Below, in pieces: positions 31,473 through 40,287 of a stretch of DNA of 64,000 nt. The notes beneath the pieces are model-generated. The model was not told the origin of the DNA. It worked only from the letters and a program-made list of their open reading frames with translations, and did not search any database. The translations under genes were made by a program, and so were the position numbers. This DNA comes from Amycolatopsis rifamycinica (GTDB taxonomy: Bacteria > Actinomycetota > Actinomycetes > Mycobacteriales > Pseudonocardiaceae): assembly GCF_000695625.1 (NCBI RefSeq), contig NZ_JMQI01000026.1, positions 186,001-250,000 of the forward strand, in the 5' to 3' direction. How positions within the stretch are numbered: position 1 is the first letter of the stretch; each line of letters opens with the position of its first letter.

Positions 31473-33233
31473 TCACCGTCCGCCCTTTGTGGCGCGCCCG
31501 AACAACCGCCCGCGCGGCTTCCGGCCGTTGGCTGCGACGAGTTCCGTCACCAGGCTGCGGGACTGTTCGAGTGCGTCCGCCAGATCCTGCGAAGCCGTCC
31601 GCAGTTCCGGCAGCATCAGCGTGGGTGCCGACCGCAGGCCCTCGACCGCGTTCCGGAGAGCCTGCGCGGTTTCCCCCGCCGTACCGTTGAACCGGCCGAC
31701 CGACGCGCCGAGGCTGTCCGCCGCAGCTCTGCGGTGCTCGAGCTCGCGGTCGAACGCAGCCACCATCGCGACGCGGAGCTGGTCCATCTGACGAGGCAGC
31801 GCCTCGACCGCCTCCCGCAACGCTCTTTCCGCATCGCGGGCCGTCTCCGCGGTGCGCTTCGCCGCACTCGCCGCGGCTTGCGGGTTGTCCGCGAGTGCGG
31901 CGATGTTCGCCGTGAGCCGCTCTTGCCTTTCGTGGACGCCGTCGAGCTTCTTGCTCAGCTGAGTCACTGCCGCGAGGACGTCGAGGACGCCCTTCTGCGC
32001 CGCAGGAAGCTGGGTGGCGAGTGCTTCGGTGCCGGACACCATCGAACCGACGGTCCGATCGAACTCCTGCGACGCATCCCGCAGCGCGTCGACGTTCTCC
32101 CGGAACTCACGGGCGCTGTCCGCCACGCCGCTTCCGCCGGCGGCGATCGCTTCGGCGCCGCGCAGCCACTGCGCCACTCCGGCCCGTCCCGACTCGATCG
32201 AGCGGCTCAGCTCCTCTTGAGACTTGGTCAGCTTCCCCACCGTCGCGGCATGCACGGTGGACTCCTCTCGCAATTCCTCGATCCGGTTCGTGTAAGCCTC
32301 ACGCAGCTCGCGGCTGAGGTCGCCGGCCCCTTTGACCACATCCGACATGCCGTCACGCGCAGCTGTGACGCCGGTCGTGACGTGCCCGAGGTTGGTGACG
32401 AGGTCCTGGGCTGTCGCCTTCATGTCGTGCACGTGCTCAGCCAACTGGCGGGTGGGGCCGTCCATGCTCTCGGCGCTCGCCGCGATCGTCGTACTGCTGA
32501 CCGCCAGTTCACCGGCGGCTCGCGCCATCAGCGCGATGTTGTCCTTGCCGTCGGTGACGAGGCTGCTCATCTCCCGCTGGGCCGTCACCAACTGCTGCAC
32601 CGTCTTCTGGCATTCGGGCAACAGCGAGCGCAAGCTCGAACTGATCCGGTCGACCAGCTCGGTGCTCTCCTGCCGCAGCGACAACCCGGCGTCGACGAGC
32701 GCCGAGCGCAGCTCATTCACATTCGCTCTGCGATCTTTCTCCTCTGTGTCGGCTGTGCGGTTCTGCATCCAGGAGCCGACGAGGAACGTGGTGATCACCG
32801 CCGCCAGCGCGATGAAGTCGCACATCGCGACGTGGTCCAGCGTCCACCAGGTGCGGTCGCCGAAACCCCTCGTCCACAGTTGCAGGAACGACGCTTCCTG
32901 AAACGGCGCCTGTTCGCTCCACGGGGCCCCGAGCAACTCCCGGTACGCCTTTACCGCGGCGAAGATGCCCACCCAGGTGAAGAACAAGGGCGTGAAGAGG
33001 AGGACGTTCCGGACGATTTCGACGTGCCGCGACAACGCGGCGAGCACGCCCTTCGCACGCCCCTCCACCGAACCGGCGTCGAAGTAGGCCACGAGGTCGA
33101 CCCGGCGCCACGCCGCGACGTTTCCGGCGCGGAGATCCCGGGCGAGCCGGCTCAGTTCCACCTCGAAACTGCGGTACGAGGGCTTACTCGCCAGGTCGTC
33201 GAGCCTGCTCGCGACCGCGTTTACCGAACTCAC
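31473..33233 (-). CDS. Two-TM membrane protein with long coiled-coil tail
   Basis: This is 586 residues from a GTG at 33233 with a GAGG site. A TTG at 33359 would add 42 disordered residues and is less likely. Residues 1-70 are cytoplasmic. Membrane helices are at about 73-95 (VLLFTPLFFTWVGIFAAV) and 136-156 (MCDFIALAAVITTFLVGSW). Residues 165-586 are almost entirely heptad-like helix rich in Ala, Glu, Arg and Ser, resembling chemoreceptor or ZorA-type tails. The membrane part recalls MotA/ExbB partners but lacks an obvious signature. With the MotB-like gene 6 bp downstream, a motor or sensor complex with a long cytoplasmic tail is a reasonable hypothesis. A 165-bp gap upstream may hold an internal promoter. 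Confidence 0.7.
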   Translation of the reverse strand: MSSVNAVASRLDDLASKPSYRSFEVELSRLARDLRAGNVAAWRRVDLVAYFDAGSVEGRAKGVLAALSRHVEIVRNVLLFTPLFFTWVGIFAAVKAYRELLGAPWSEQAPFQEASFLQLWTRGFGDRTWWTLDHVAMCDFIALAAVITTFLVGSWMQNRTADTEEKDRRANVNELRSALVDAGLSLRQESTELVDRISSSLRSLLPECQKTVQQLVTAQREMSSLVTDGKDNIALMARAAGELAVSSTTIAASAESMDGPTRQLAEHVHDMKATAQDLVTNLGHVTTGVTAARDGMSDVVKGAGDLSRELREAYTNRIEELREESTVHAATVGKLTKSQEELSRSIESGRAGVAQWLRGAEAIAAGGSGVADSAREFRENVDALRDASQEFDRTVGSMVSGTEALATQLPAAQKGVLDVLAAVTQLSKKLDGVHERQERLTANIAALADNPQAAASAAKRTAETARDAERALREAVEALPRQMDQLRVAMVAAFDRELEHRRAAADSLGASVGRFNGTAGETAQALRNAVEGLRSAPTLMLPELRTASQDLADALEQSRSLVTELVAANGRKPRGRLFGRATKGGR

Positions 33234-33398
33234 TTGCCCTCGTTCCCATGCACACGTAGAAAGGCTGCTGTTACCTCGACCGGGCAGCTCTCGCGGTCTA
33301 CTATCGCGCGGGTCTGGCGCGTTGTTACGCCTATCCGAAAATCGCCCGAAAATCGGCAACCGAATCGGCGGGGCTTCGGGTCGGCCGTGAACTGACCA

Positions 33399-34127
33399 CT
33401 AAGGTCTGGCTCGACGGACGAAGAGGGGCGAGGCGACTACGACGTCGAACGGCAGTGAGGACGATTCGACGACCGCCGAGACGCGCGCGCAGCCGACGAG
33501 AAACGGCGAGTAGGTTCGGAACCAATCAGTGCAGGCGACCTCTTCGAAAAGGGTCTCCACGTGCCGGGTGAGGGACCCCGGGCCCGCGAACGGATGCTCC
33601 GGCGCGTTACCAGTGAACCGGCGCCAGAACTGCCGCTCGGCGACCTCGAGCTTTTCGGGCCGCCCCAGCGCGGCTGCCAGCACGGCGACAGCTCCCCCTT
33701 GGTTCGAGTACCCACCGGGGGGCACCGACGACAATGGGGTCGCGGCCGCGGTCGTGCTCATGAGGTGCGCCGCCGTTCCGTGCAGCACGATCCGGTTGCC
33801 GGACGGCTTGAGCTCGCCGGACTGGCAGAACAGGACAGCTCCACCCTCGAGCGCCTGGTAGCCGATCCGCCCTTCGAAAAATACCCACTCCCCCGGTGTC
33901 AACCCGGGCTCCTCGAACCAGCGACCGGCTTCTCCGATGTGGTCGCGGATCTTCTCCAGCCGCGCGGTGGACGCGGCGGCCTCGACCGGCTCGAATTCCA
34001 GCGACACCTCCGCTCCTGCCGCGCCGGCCTTGGCGGCGAACTTCTTCGCCCTGATCCGCGACCACCACCGCTGCTCGACCGGCAGAAATTCCGCCAGCTT
34101 CGCGTGGGACAGATACACGTACTCCAT
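33399..34127 (-). CDS. Unknown protein, possibly DUF7019/SAVMC3_10250-like
   Basis: This 242-residue protein begins MEYVYLSHAKLAEFLP, an opening shared with an uncharacterised actinobacterial family (SAVMC3_10250 type), recalled rather than searched. It is soluble and mixed alpha/beta, with WVFFEGRIGYQALEGGAVLF in the middle and RHVETLFEEVACTDWF near the end. The ATG at 34127 has GGAGG ten bases upstream; a GTG two codons earlier is also possible. It follows the propeller kinase by 20 bp, so it belongs to the operon. No catalytic motif seen. Confidence 0.7.
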   Translation of the reverse strand: MEYVYLSHAKLAEFLPVEQRWWSRIRAKKFAAKAGAAGAEVSLEFEPVEAAASTARLEKIRDHIGEAGRWFEEPGLTPGEWVFFEGRIGYQALEGGAVLFCQSGELKPSGNRIVLHGTAAHLMSTTAAATPLSSVPPGGYSNQGGAVAVLAAALGRPEKLEVAERQFWRRFTGNAPEHPFAGPGSLTRHVETLFEEVACTDWFRTYSPFLVGCARVSAVVESSSLPFDVVVASPLFVRRARP

Positions 34128-34147
34128 GAACACGATGCCTCCATCTT

Positions 34148-35980
34148 CTACAGCACCTTCAAACCTCGGGACCACGAACCGGAGGCGTCCTCGGTGGCCA
34201 CCACGACCTGGCCGTCGACCACGGCCACGAGCCGCAACCTCCAGGCCGCGCCCACCTCGAGCGCCACCCGGTGACCCGGTTCGGCGGTCAGCCGCTGCCA
34301 GTTCGCGATCACGCCGTCCTGTTCCGTCGCGATCCACAGCCCGTTGTCGCCCGCGATCGCCATCGAGATCCCACCGCGGCGTCCGACGCACGCAAGGTCG
34401 GTCACCGAACCGGGCGGGTTGATCGGCGCCATCTCGGTCCACCTGCCGTACAGCTGCTCAAACACCGCGATCTCCCGGGTGCCGGCCTTGGCGCACAGGC
34501 ACTGCAGCTCGCCCCACGAAGTCACGCAGACACCCGCGACCGACACTTCCTGCCTGGCGAGCCGGACCGGATCGCCCGCACCGATCACGGTGGGTGCACC
34601 GTCAGCCGTCATGGCCACCACAGCGGGCCGGCCGTCCGGTCCGGCCGCCGCGGCGAGCACGTGCTGCACATACGGCCCGCCGGTGCTGCGCACGACCCTT
34701 CCGTCGACGCGAACCTCCACCGTAGTGAGCCGTTCCGCCACCGGATCGACGGTGAACGCGACGGCTGAGCCGTCCGGGGTCCGCACCACCGCCACACCAC
34801 CGGTCAGCGCCGCGGCGCCCGCCGTCGTCCACTTCCCGGCGCGCCCGACCGACAACGTGTCCGATCTGCTGAGCACGAATCGGACGATGTTACCGGCACC
34901 GTCGCACGTCGTCCGGACGGCGGCTGGGGTACGCGGGACGTTCTCGCGCCCGTCTGCCACGAGCGACCACAGCGCGCCCGTGGCCAGCGGTGCACTGGCC
35001 ACGGTCGCCGTGCCGGCGGCGACGACCTGCACGGTGTTGGTGCCGTCGACCGTGAGGTCCACGTCTCCCCAGCTGGGTTCGCCGCTGCCGGTGTCGACTT
35101 CGGCGGCCAGTCCGCGCAGCTGCTCCGCCCAGCGCACTAGCGACACCGGGCGCCGGGCCGGATCCTCGGCCAGCAGGTCGCTGACATGCCGCGCGACGGT
35201 CTCGGGGAAGTTCGCGCGGATCAACGCCGACCGGCCGCCGTTGGCTGCGTCGTGCTCGGGCGGCGGCTGCCCGACCAGCAGGTAGTAGACCACCGCACCG
35301 AACGAGTACCGGTCGGCCGCGGCGCTGCCCATCCCGGTGGCCCGGGCCTCCGGGGCGGTGTAACCCCGGTTCACGACGACCGTGCCCGGGCCACTCTGGA
35401 CAGGCACGGCGAACGTGAAGTCGATCAGCTTCACCTCGGCGGAACGGGCCTCCACCATGACGTTCGCCGGAGAGATGTCCCGGTGGATGATGCCCAGCGC
35501 CCGGTTGGTGATCGAATCGACGATGCGGGCGAGAGCCTCCACCACGCCGCACACGTCGAGGAAGGTGCGGTCGTCCTGTTTCCGCCAAACCGGCAGGTTC
35601 GCGCCGTCGATCCACTCCGAAACCACGTAGAGCACCCGGCTTTCGCCAGCTTCGCCGGGGAGGTGCGGTTCACCGCCGACGAACACGTCGAACGCACCGA
35701 TTACACCGGGCAGACGGAGTTGTTTCACCTCCCGTGCGGAATCCTTGGCTCGCAGGTAGCAGCGCTGCAGCGCATCGGCGGCGGACTCCAGGTGGTGCGC
35801 CTTGAGCCGTTCGTCGTGGACGATCTTCACCGCCCACTCGTGGTGGGTGTCACCATCGCGTCGTGCGGTGGTGGCGCGCCAGACCTCGCCTTCGCCACCG
35901 TCGAAGGCCCATTCCTTGAGCTCGTAGTCGTCCGGGAACTCGGCCGAACCGAGCCGGTTCCCCACTTCCGCACCGCGCAT
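34148..35980 (-). CDS. Ser/Thr protein kinase with C-terminal beta-propeller-like domain
   Basis: This 610-residue protein has an N-terminal kinase domain: GGEGEV (28-33), Lys52 in AVKIV, IIHRDISPANVM with Asp168, LIDFTF (DFT for DFG, Asp187), and APEA. After about residue 310 come repeated four-strand units (WSLVADGREN, SGSWSRGLKVL at the end) without transmembrane segments, resembling a WD/PQQ-like propeller for binding a partner. It lies 4 bp after the large vWA gene and is probably coupled to it. It is the second kinase of the operon and, unlike the first, has a near-normal HRD box. Confidence 0.88.
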   Translation of the reverse strand: MRGAEVGNRLGSAEFPDDYELKEWAFDGGEGEVWRATTARRDGDTHHEWAVKIVHDERLKAHHLESAADALQRCYLRAKDSAREVKQLRLPGVIGAFDVFVGGEPHLPGEAGESRVLYVVSEWIDGANLPVWRKQDDRTFLDVCGVVEALARIVDSITNRALGIIHRDISPANVMVEARSAEVKLIDFTFAVPVQSGPGTVVVNRGYTAPEARATGMGSAAADRYSFGAVVYYLLVGQPPPEHDAANGGRSALIRANFPETVARHVSDLLAEDPARRPVSLVRWAEQLRGLAAEVDTGSGEPSWGDVDLTVDGTNTVQVVAAGTATVASAPLATGALWSLVADGRENVPRTPAAVRTTCDGAGNIVRFVLSRSDTLSVGRAGKWTTAGAAALTGGVAVVRTPDGSAVAFTVDPVAERLTTVEVRVDGRVVRSTGGPYVQHVLAAAAGPDGRPAVVAMTADGAPTVIGAGDPVRLARQEVSVAGVCVTSWGELQCLCAKAGTREIAVFEQLYGRWTEMAPINPPGSVTDLACVGRRGGISMAIAGDNGLWIATEQDGVIANWQRLTAEPGHRVALEVGAAWRLRLVAVVDGQVVVATEDASGSWSRGLKVL

Positions 35981-35984
35981 GAGA

Positions 35985-37799
35985 TCAGTCCCGGTAGGTG
36001 AAGTCGCCAGTGGCGGCCGGCGGTTCGGGTGGCGGCTCGGCCCGCCCGGCCGCCAGCACGGTGCGCAGATCGCCCAGGCAGTCGTGCACCCGCTGCAGGA
36101 CGGCGACCTGGCACCCACCGGCGGAGTCGACCGGGGTACCGCACAGAGCGGCCACGCGCCCGTAGTCGACCGCGCGACCCCGTCCGAGCATCCGGAATTC
36201 TTCGAGCAGCGCCACGAATGCGGTGAACCGCGGGTCGGCCGACGGTGGCCGGAAACCCTCGGACAAGCCGATCAGGAACGCGGGCACGCGCCGGTCGTCG
36301 GTCACGAGGAGGCCGAGCTCGCGGTCGGACAGCATGCTGATGCGTCCGTCGTCCCACACCACCTGGCCACCGGTGCGTTGCGCTTCGGTGTTGCACTGGC
36401 CCGCCAGCTCCGCAATACGTCCTTTCAGGTCTTCCCGGCGCTGGTTGAAGTCCGCGGCTCCTGCGGGTCGCAGCAGATCGAGTGCGGCACGGGTGTGATC
36501 GAGCAACGGTCCTGGCCGGGCGGGTTCGGTGAGGCGCCCCTGGACCCGGTGGACGATTCCGCCGCCGAGTCCCGCGAAGTAGTCCGCGAGCACGTCCAGC
36601 CCACCCACTGTCGTCGGATCGCCACCGCCCACCTTGACCAGCTCTTCCAAGAGCCCGTGGTCGGGTACCAAGGGCCGCTTGGACATGTCGCCACCCGCCT
36701 GCCGGTACCACTCCGGGGTACTGATGCCGATGGCGTGCAGGCGGATGCCGAGTTCCCGGTTCAAGTGCGCCATGAGGCTCACTGGCTCCCTGACGGTCTG
36801 CACGACCTCGCCGGTTCCGCCATCGCCCGCCGGTGTCCATTCCGCACCGTCGCTCACTAGTACGACCAGTTTGTCGTTGCCCGGCCTGCCGTGGCGGTGG
36901 AGCAGGTTCGCTGCCTCGTGCAGCGCGTTGCCGATGTCCGTCCGTCCGTCTGGTGCCAGCAGCGCCACGGCCTGCCGGTACTCGGTGATGAGCTGGTCCG
37001 GTGAGGTGGCGTCGAGCTGCTCCATGCCACCGTCCCGAGGGAACCGGTGCCGGACCCGATGATCGAACTCCAGGAGGGCGAACCGCGAAATGCGGCCGGA
37101 GACCTGCAGCCGGATTTCCAGCAGTTCCCGCAACGATTGCTTGAGCGCCTCCATCCTGGACATCCGCCGGCGGGTGGTCTTCGACAGCAACGCCGTCTCG
37201 GTGGAAATCGGCAGGTCCACGAACCCCATCGATCCGCTGGTGTCCGCCAGGACAACGACATCGACCCCGGCACGCACGGCGGAGGCGTAGAGCTCCACTT
37301 CGGTGTCTTTGGTGAGCCGGGCGACCACCTGCCGTTTCTTGCCGACGTCCAGTTCGCGCACGCGATACGGCACGCCGGCGATGACCAGCGACACCTCCTC
37401 GTCTCCGCCGGGCACCCAGAGCGGCATGCCGGCGAGTCCCGCGTGCGCGATGTCCCTGGCCACGCCGGCCGGCTCGCGTTCGGTCGGCAGGTCCAACACG
37501 ACACTCCGCACGGGCACCGGCGCCACCCGGTCCAGCCGCCAGCCCGGCTGGTCAGCGGGACCGATGTCCCACGCCTCCGCCAGTCCCTCGTCGACGGCGA
37601 TGTGGCCGGCCGGCACTTCGGTGAGCTCCACGGCGTGGACGGCGGCACGGATGACGCGGCGGCCGTGCTGGATGCTCATCAGGCACGGACCCTCGCCCAT
37701 CCCCGGTGGGAGTGCGATGCGGTCACCGCTGAGCGGCCCGCTGCCCGGGACGACGGCGAGCCGGTGCGATCCCGAGTCGGCCACGACGGAGCGCGTCAT
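35985..37799 (-). CDS. Large vWA-domain protein with N-terminal double-psi-barrel-like region
   Basis: This 604-residue protein has, at residues 1-155, beta-rich sequence (GPLSGDRIALPPGM, AGHIAVDEGLAEAWDI, GWRLDRVAPVPV) like the two-part N-domain of Cdc48/VAT ATPases; this is pattern resemblance only. The vWA domain starts at about 178 with VVVLADTSGSM (Asp186, Ser188, Ser190), then GRTDIGNAL and VVLVSDGAEWT, an intact MIDAS. The C-terminal 200 residues are helical. Its ATG overlaps the TGA of the Cys-rich/KH gene (ATGA), so it is translationally coupled. It probably recruits substrates to the kinase encoded next. Confidence 0.85.
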   Translation of the reverse strand: MTRSVVADSGSHRLAVVPGSGPLSGDRIALPPGMGEGPCLMSIQHGRRVIRAAVHAVELTEVPAGHIAVDEGLAEAWDIGPADQPGWRLDRVAPVPVRSVVLDLPTEREPAGVARDIAHAGLAGMPLWVPGGDEEVSLVIAGVPYRVRELDVGKKRQVVARLTKDTEVELYASAVRAGVDVVVLADTSGSMGFVDLPISTETALLSKTTRRRMSRMEALKQSLRELLEIRLQVSGRISRFALLEFDHRVRHRFPRDGGMEQLDATSPDQLITEYRQAVALLAPDGRTDIGNALHEAANLLHRHGRPGNDKLVVLVSDGAEWTPAGDGGTGEVVQTVREPVSLMAHLNRELGIRLHAIGISTPEWYRQAGGDMSKRPLVPDHGLLEELVKVGGGDPTTVGGLDVLADYFAGLGGGIVHRVQGRLTEPARPGPLLDHTRAALDLLRPAGAADFNQRREDLKGRIAELAGQCNTEAQRTGGQVVWDDGRISMLSDRELGLLVTDDRRVPAFLIGLSEGFRPPSADPRFTAFVALLEEFRMLGRGRAVDYGRVAALCGTPVDSAGGCQVAVLQRVHDCLGDLRTVLAAGRAEPPPEPPAATGDFTYRD

Positions 37800-39031
37800 C
37801 GGCGCCTGTCCCCTTCGATCTGCACGTCGACGCCGAGGCGGCTGCGGTATGACTTGATGGCGGCTCCCTTGGGCCCGATGAAGTGACCGCGCTGGTGCTC
37901 CGGGACCTTCACGAAGAGCAGCGCCGGCCGGTCGACCCCACCACGGCGGGTGGCGGGCCGGTAGTCCGCGTATTCGATCGTGCCGGCGAGGGCTGTGGGG
38001 ACGAGACCACGCAGCTGTTCGACGAGGTGCCGCCCTGTCTGCGACGTCACCTTGATCTTCTCGAACTGCTCGTCCCACTCCGACTTCGCCTTCATCGCCT
38101 CCGCCGAGACGGCGGCATCCGGCTGGGTGCGGCGGACCACCGCGGCCAGCGTCCGGTGGATCCACGCGAAGTCGAGCGCGAGTTCGTTCATGCCGACCCC
38201 GCGCAGGTTGTGCGCGAAGCCCTGAAGGCTCGGCAACCGATCCTTGCGCTTGCGCAAGGCGGCTCCGGCGACGATCTGGAAGAGCACGTCCTCCGGGCCG
38301 AGGTTGCGCACCTCACGATGACCGGCGCACCGGCCCAGGCCGACGCGTTCGCCGCCGAACACCTGCCACCGGCTGGCGTGCCGGGTGCACATCCGACGTC
38401 CGCAACGCCGGAATCCAGAGGTCACGTGCTCGCACCGGACACTGCCCAGATCCGGACAGGGCCGTTCGTCGCACCGCGGAAAGGTCACGTCGTAGCAGGA
38501 TGGGCAGTAGTTCAGGTCGTGGTCGCGTGGATGTCGCTTGCGGTGTGCGTCGCACCACGCGGTCACCGTCCGGCACGCCTTGCCCGCGCAGCGGAACGTC
38601 GCGGGTGCGTCACATCGGCACGCCGGGCGGTGGTCCGGGCAGGTCGCGGTCAGCGAGCCGTCGAGGATCACGACGTGCCGGTCGCAAACGCGGTTTTCCC
38701 CATCGGACGGGCACGTCTTGCAGAGGAACGGGCCGTAGGTGCCACGGCCGCGACAGTGGGTGCAGCGGTAGCGCAGCCGGGCTGTCTCCCGCACCGCGAC
38801 AATCGAAAACCTCGTGTCCGGACCGACCAGCCCGGCACCCGGCGGCAGCCGCACGATCTCGAGGCGCAGCCGGCCGGCCGCACCGTCCAGCTCGTGCACG
38901 GCTTTCCGGCTGATGTCACGTCCGACGAGTTCAGGTTCGACCGAAGCCCACAGCTCGGCGAACCCCGTCGGGGTGGACGGCGCTGCCCGCAGATCACGGA
39001 CGTCCAGCACGACCTCGACGTCGACCGTCAT
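37796..39031 (-). CDS. Cys-rich multi-zinc-site protein with C-terminal KH motif
   Basis: This 411-residue protein has about 20 Cys/His residues between about 90 and 250 in CxxC pairs (YRCTHCRGRG, FLCKTCPSDG, NYCPSCYD, RRCGRRMCTRH), suggesting several zinc ribbons or treble clefs. A helical middle follows. The C-terminus reads FVKVPEHQRGHFIGPKGAAI with Lys and Ser after it, a KH RNA-binding motif (GxxG with flanking Ile). KH proteins bind single-stranded RNA or DNA. Both ends overlap neighbours by ATGA, so it is tightly coupled to the upstream ligase-like gene and the downstream vWA gene. Confidence 0.75.
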   Translation of the reverse strand: MTVDVEVVLDVRDLRAAPSTPTGFAELWASVEPELVGRDISRKAVHELDGAAGRLRLEIVRLPPGAGLVGPDTRFSIVAVRETARLRYRCTHCRGRGTYGPFLCKTCPSDGENRVCDRHVVILDGSLTATCPDHRPACRCDAPATFRCAGKACRTVTAWCDAHRKRHPRDHDLNYCPSCYDVTFPRCDERPCPDLGSVRCEHVTSGFRRCGRRMCTRHASRWQVFGGERVGLGRCAGHREVRNLGPEDVLFQIVAGAALRKRKDRLPSLQGFAHNLRGVGMNELALDFAWIHRTLAAVVRRTQPDAAVSAEAMKAKSEWDEQFEKIKVTSQTGRHLVEQLRGLVPTALAGTIEYADYRPATRRGGVDRPALLFVKVPEHQRGHFIGPKGAAIKSYRSRLGVDVQIEGDRRR

Positions 39032-40287
39032 CGAGCCTCCTGGCGGCTGCGCCGCAGCGGTTTCGCCGGTCCTTCGATCCGCTCCCGCCACGACCCCAGC
39101 ACCACCGAGGTGCGGCCCGGCACCTCCGCGTTCAGATGCGCGAGAAGCGGACCTCCGGGAGTGGCATCACCCAACGCCCGACGACACTCCGAGACCAGCG
39201 TTTCCTCTCCCGAGACTGCCCACCGCGCGAGCAACCCACGTTCGGATATCTCGGCGCGGACGCCGAGACCGGGCAGGTCGACGCCCATCAGCAGCGGGGC
39301 GATCTCCGCCACGTCCGTCTCCAGGTTGCCGAACTCGACGACGACCTCCCGCAGCAAGTCACGCACCGCGTCGCGGGCAGCTCGGCGGTGCCGGTTTCGC
39401 CGTCCCGTGGCACGGGAATCTTCGACCGCGAACCGGGCGCGCAAGCCGTCCGCTATCGCCCGTGCACGGTTCTCCTCCAGCATCCTTTGGGGCGCGTGGC
39501 CGGTTCGCCTGCCGTCGCGCACCAGGCGCCGGGCGTGCAGCGCCAAAGCACTGAGCAGCAAGGCAGCCGCCCGGGTGCCGGCGAGGGTGGCGGCGGCGTC
39601 GAGGCAACGCACCAGCACGACCGGGGTGCCGTCCGCGCGCACTCCCGGTGCCACGTCCATCCGGTCGAGCCGAGCGACACCGTCTCGCCTGCGCAGTTCG
39701 GCTTTCACCCGTTCGAGGTGTTCGGGGGTGGTCGAGGCCAGAAATCTGGTCGCGAGGTGCGAATTCGACGTGGCCAGCCACCGGGAACCTGTCCGGTCCG
39801 GCGAACGGCCCACTGAGGTAAGGCCGTGTCCGGCGACCGCGATGAGCGCCGGCACCCAGCCGCGCAGCAGGTTGCACAGCACTTCCTGCTCCACCGGCGA
39901 AAGCACCTCGATCATGTGCACGTCGCCGCCGAAGACGGCGCGGTGGTCACCGACCGCGACTCCCGGCGGTACCAGAACGCCGCCGGTGCGTGCGGTGACG
40001 CGGCACAGCTCGGCGAGCGCGGCCGCGAGACCGGAGAAGACCTCGTCCCGTCCGCGGCGGGTGCCCAGCCACACTGGCGGCACTCGAAGGGTGAACAACC
40101 CCGGAGACCCGGAGACGGGGACGACACCGAGCGGCGTCCCCCGGACATCGAGGCTGACGCTTTCGAACGCGCGAGCCATCGTGGCAGGGTCAGCGCCGAG
40201 AACGGTGAACGCCTTCTCGATCCCCTGCTTGGTGGCACCTACGCGCGTCAGACTGACCAGCATGCTCCACAGATCGGCCGTCGGCAC
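39028..40287 (-). CDS. First gene of the operon; possible GCS/COOH-NH2 ligase-like protein
   Basis: This 419-residue soluble protein has a central segment running DHRAVFGGDVHMIEVLSP, LLRGWVPALIAVAGHG and RTGSRWLATSNSH. It recalls the His, 'LPALLALSANS' and Arg motifs of gamma-glutamyl-cysteine synthetase-like ligases, but several residues differ, so activity is uncertain. The GTG at 40287 is the furthest plausible start, without a clear ribosome site. It overlaps the next gene by ATGA. The 430 bp upstream have no gene, so the operon promoter should lie just before this start (a TATCGT box is near 40313-40318). If it is a ligase, it might join a peptide or amino acid to a target. Confidence 0.6.
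   Translation of the reverse strand: MPTADLWSMLVSLTRVGATKQGIEKAFTVLGADPATMARAFESVSLDVRGTPLGVVPVSGSPGLFTLRVPPVWLGTRRGRDEVFSGLAAALAELCRVTARTGGVLVPPGVAVGDHRAVFGGDVHMIEVLSPVEQEVLCNLLRGWVPALIAVAGHGLTSVGRSPDRTGSRWLATSNSHLATRFLASTTPEHLERVKAELRRRDGVARLDRMDVAPGVRADGTPVVLVRCLDAAATLAGTRAAALLLSALALHARRLVRDGRRTGHAPQRMLEENRARAIADGLRARFAVEDSRATGRRNRHRRAARDAVRDLLREVVVEFGNLETDVAEIAPLLMGVDLPGLGVRAEISERGLLARWAVSGEETLVSECRRALGDATPGGPLLAHLNAEVPGRTSVVLGSWRERIEGPAKPLRRSRQEAR

Noticed and set aside
31473..33233. Calling the coiled-coil membrane protein a chemoreceptor
   Set aside because: The tail lacks the conserved hairpin tip of methyl-accepting proteins, and there is no outside sensor domain between the two membrane helices beyond about 40 residues.
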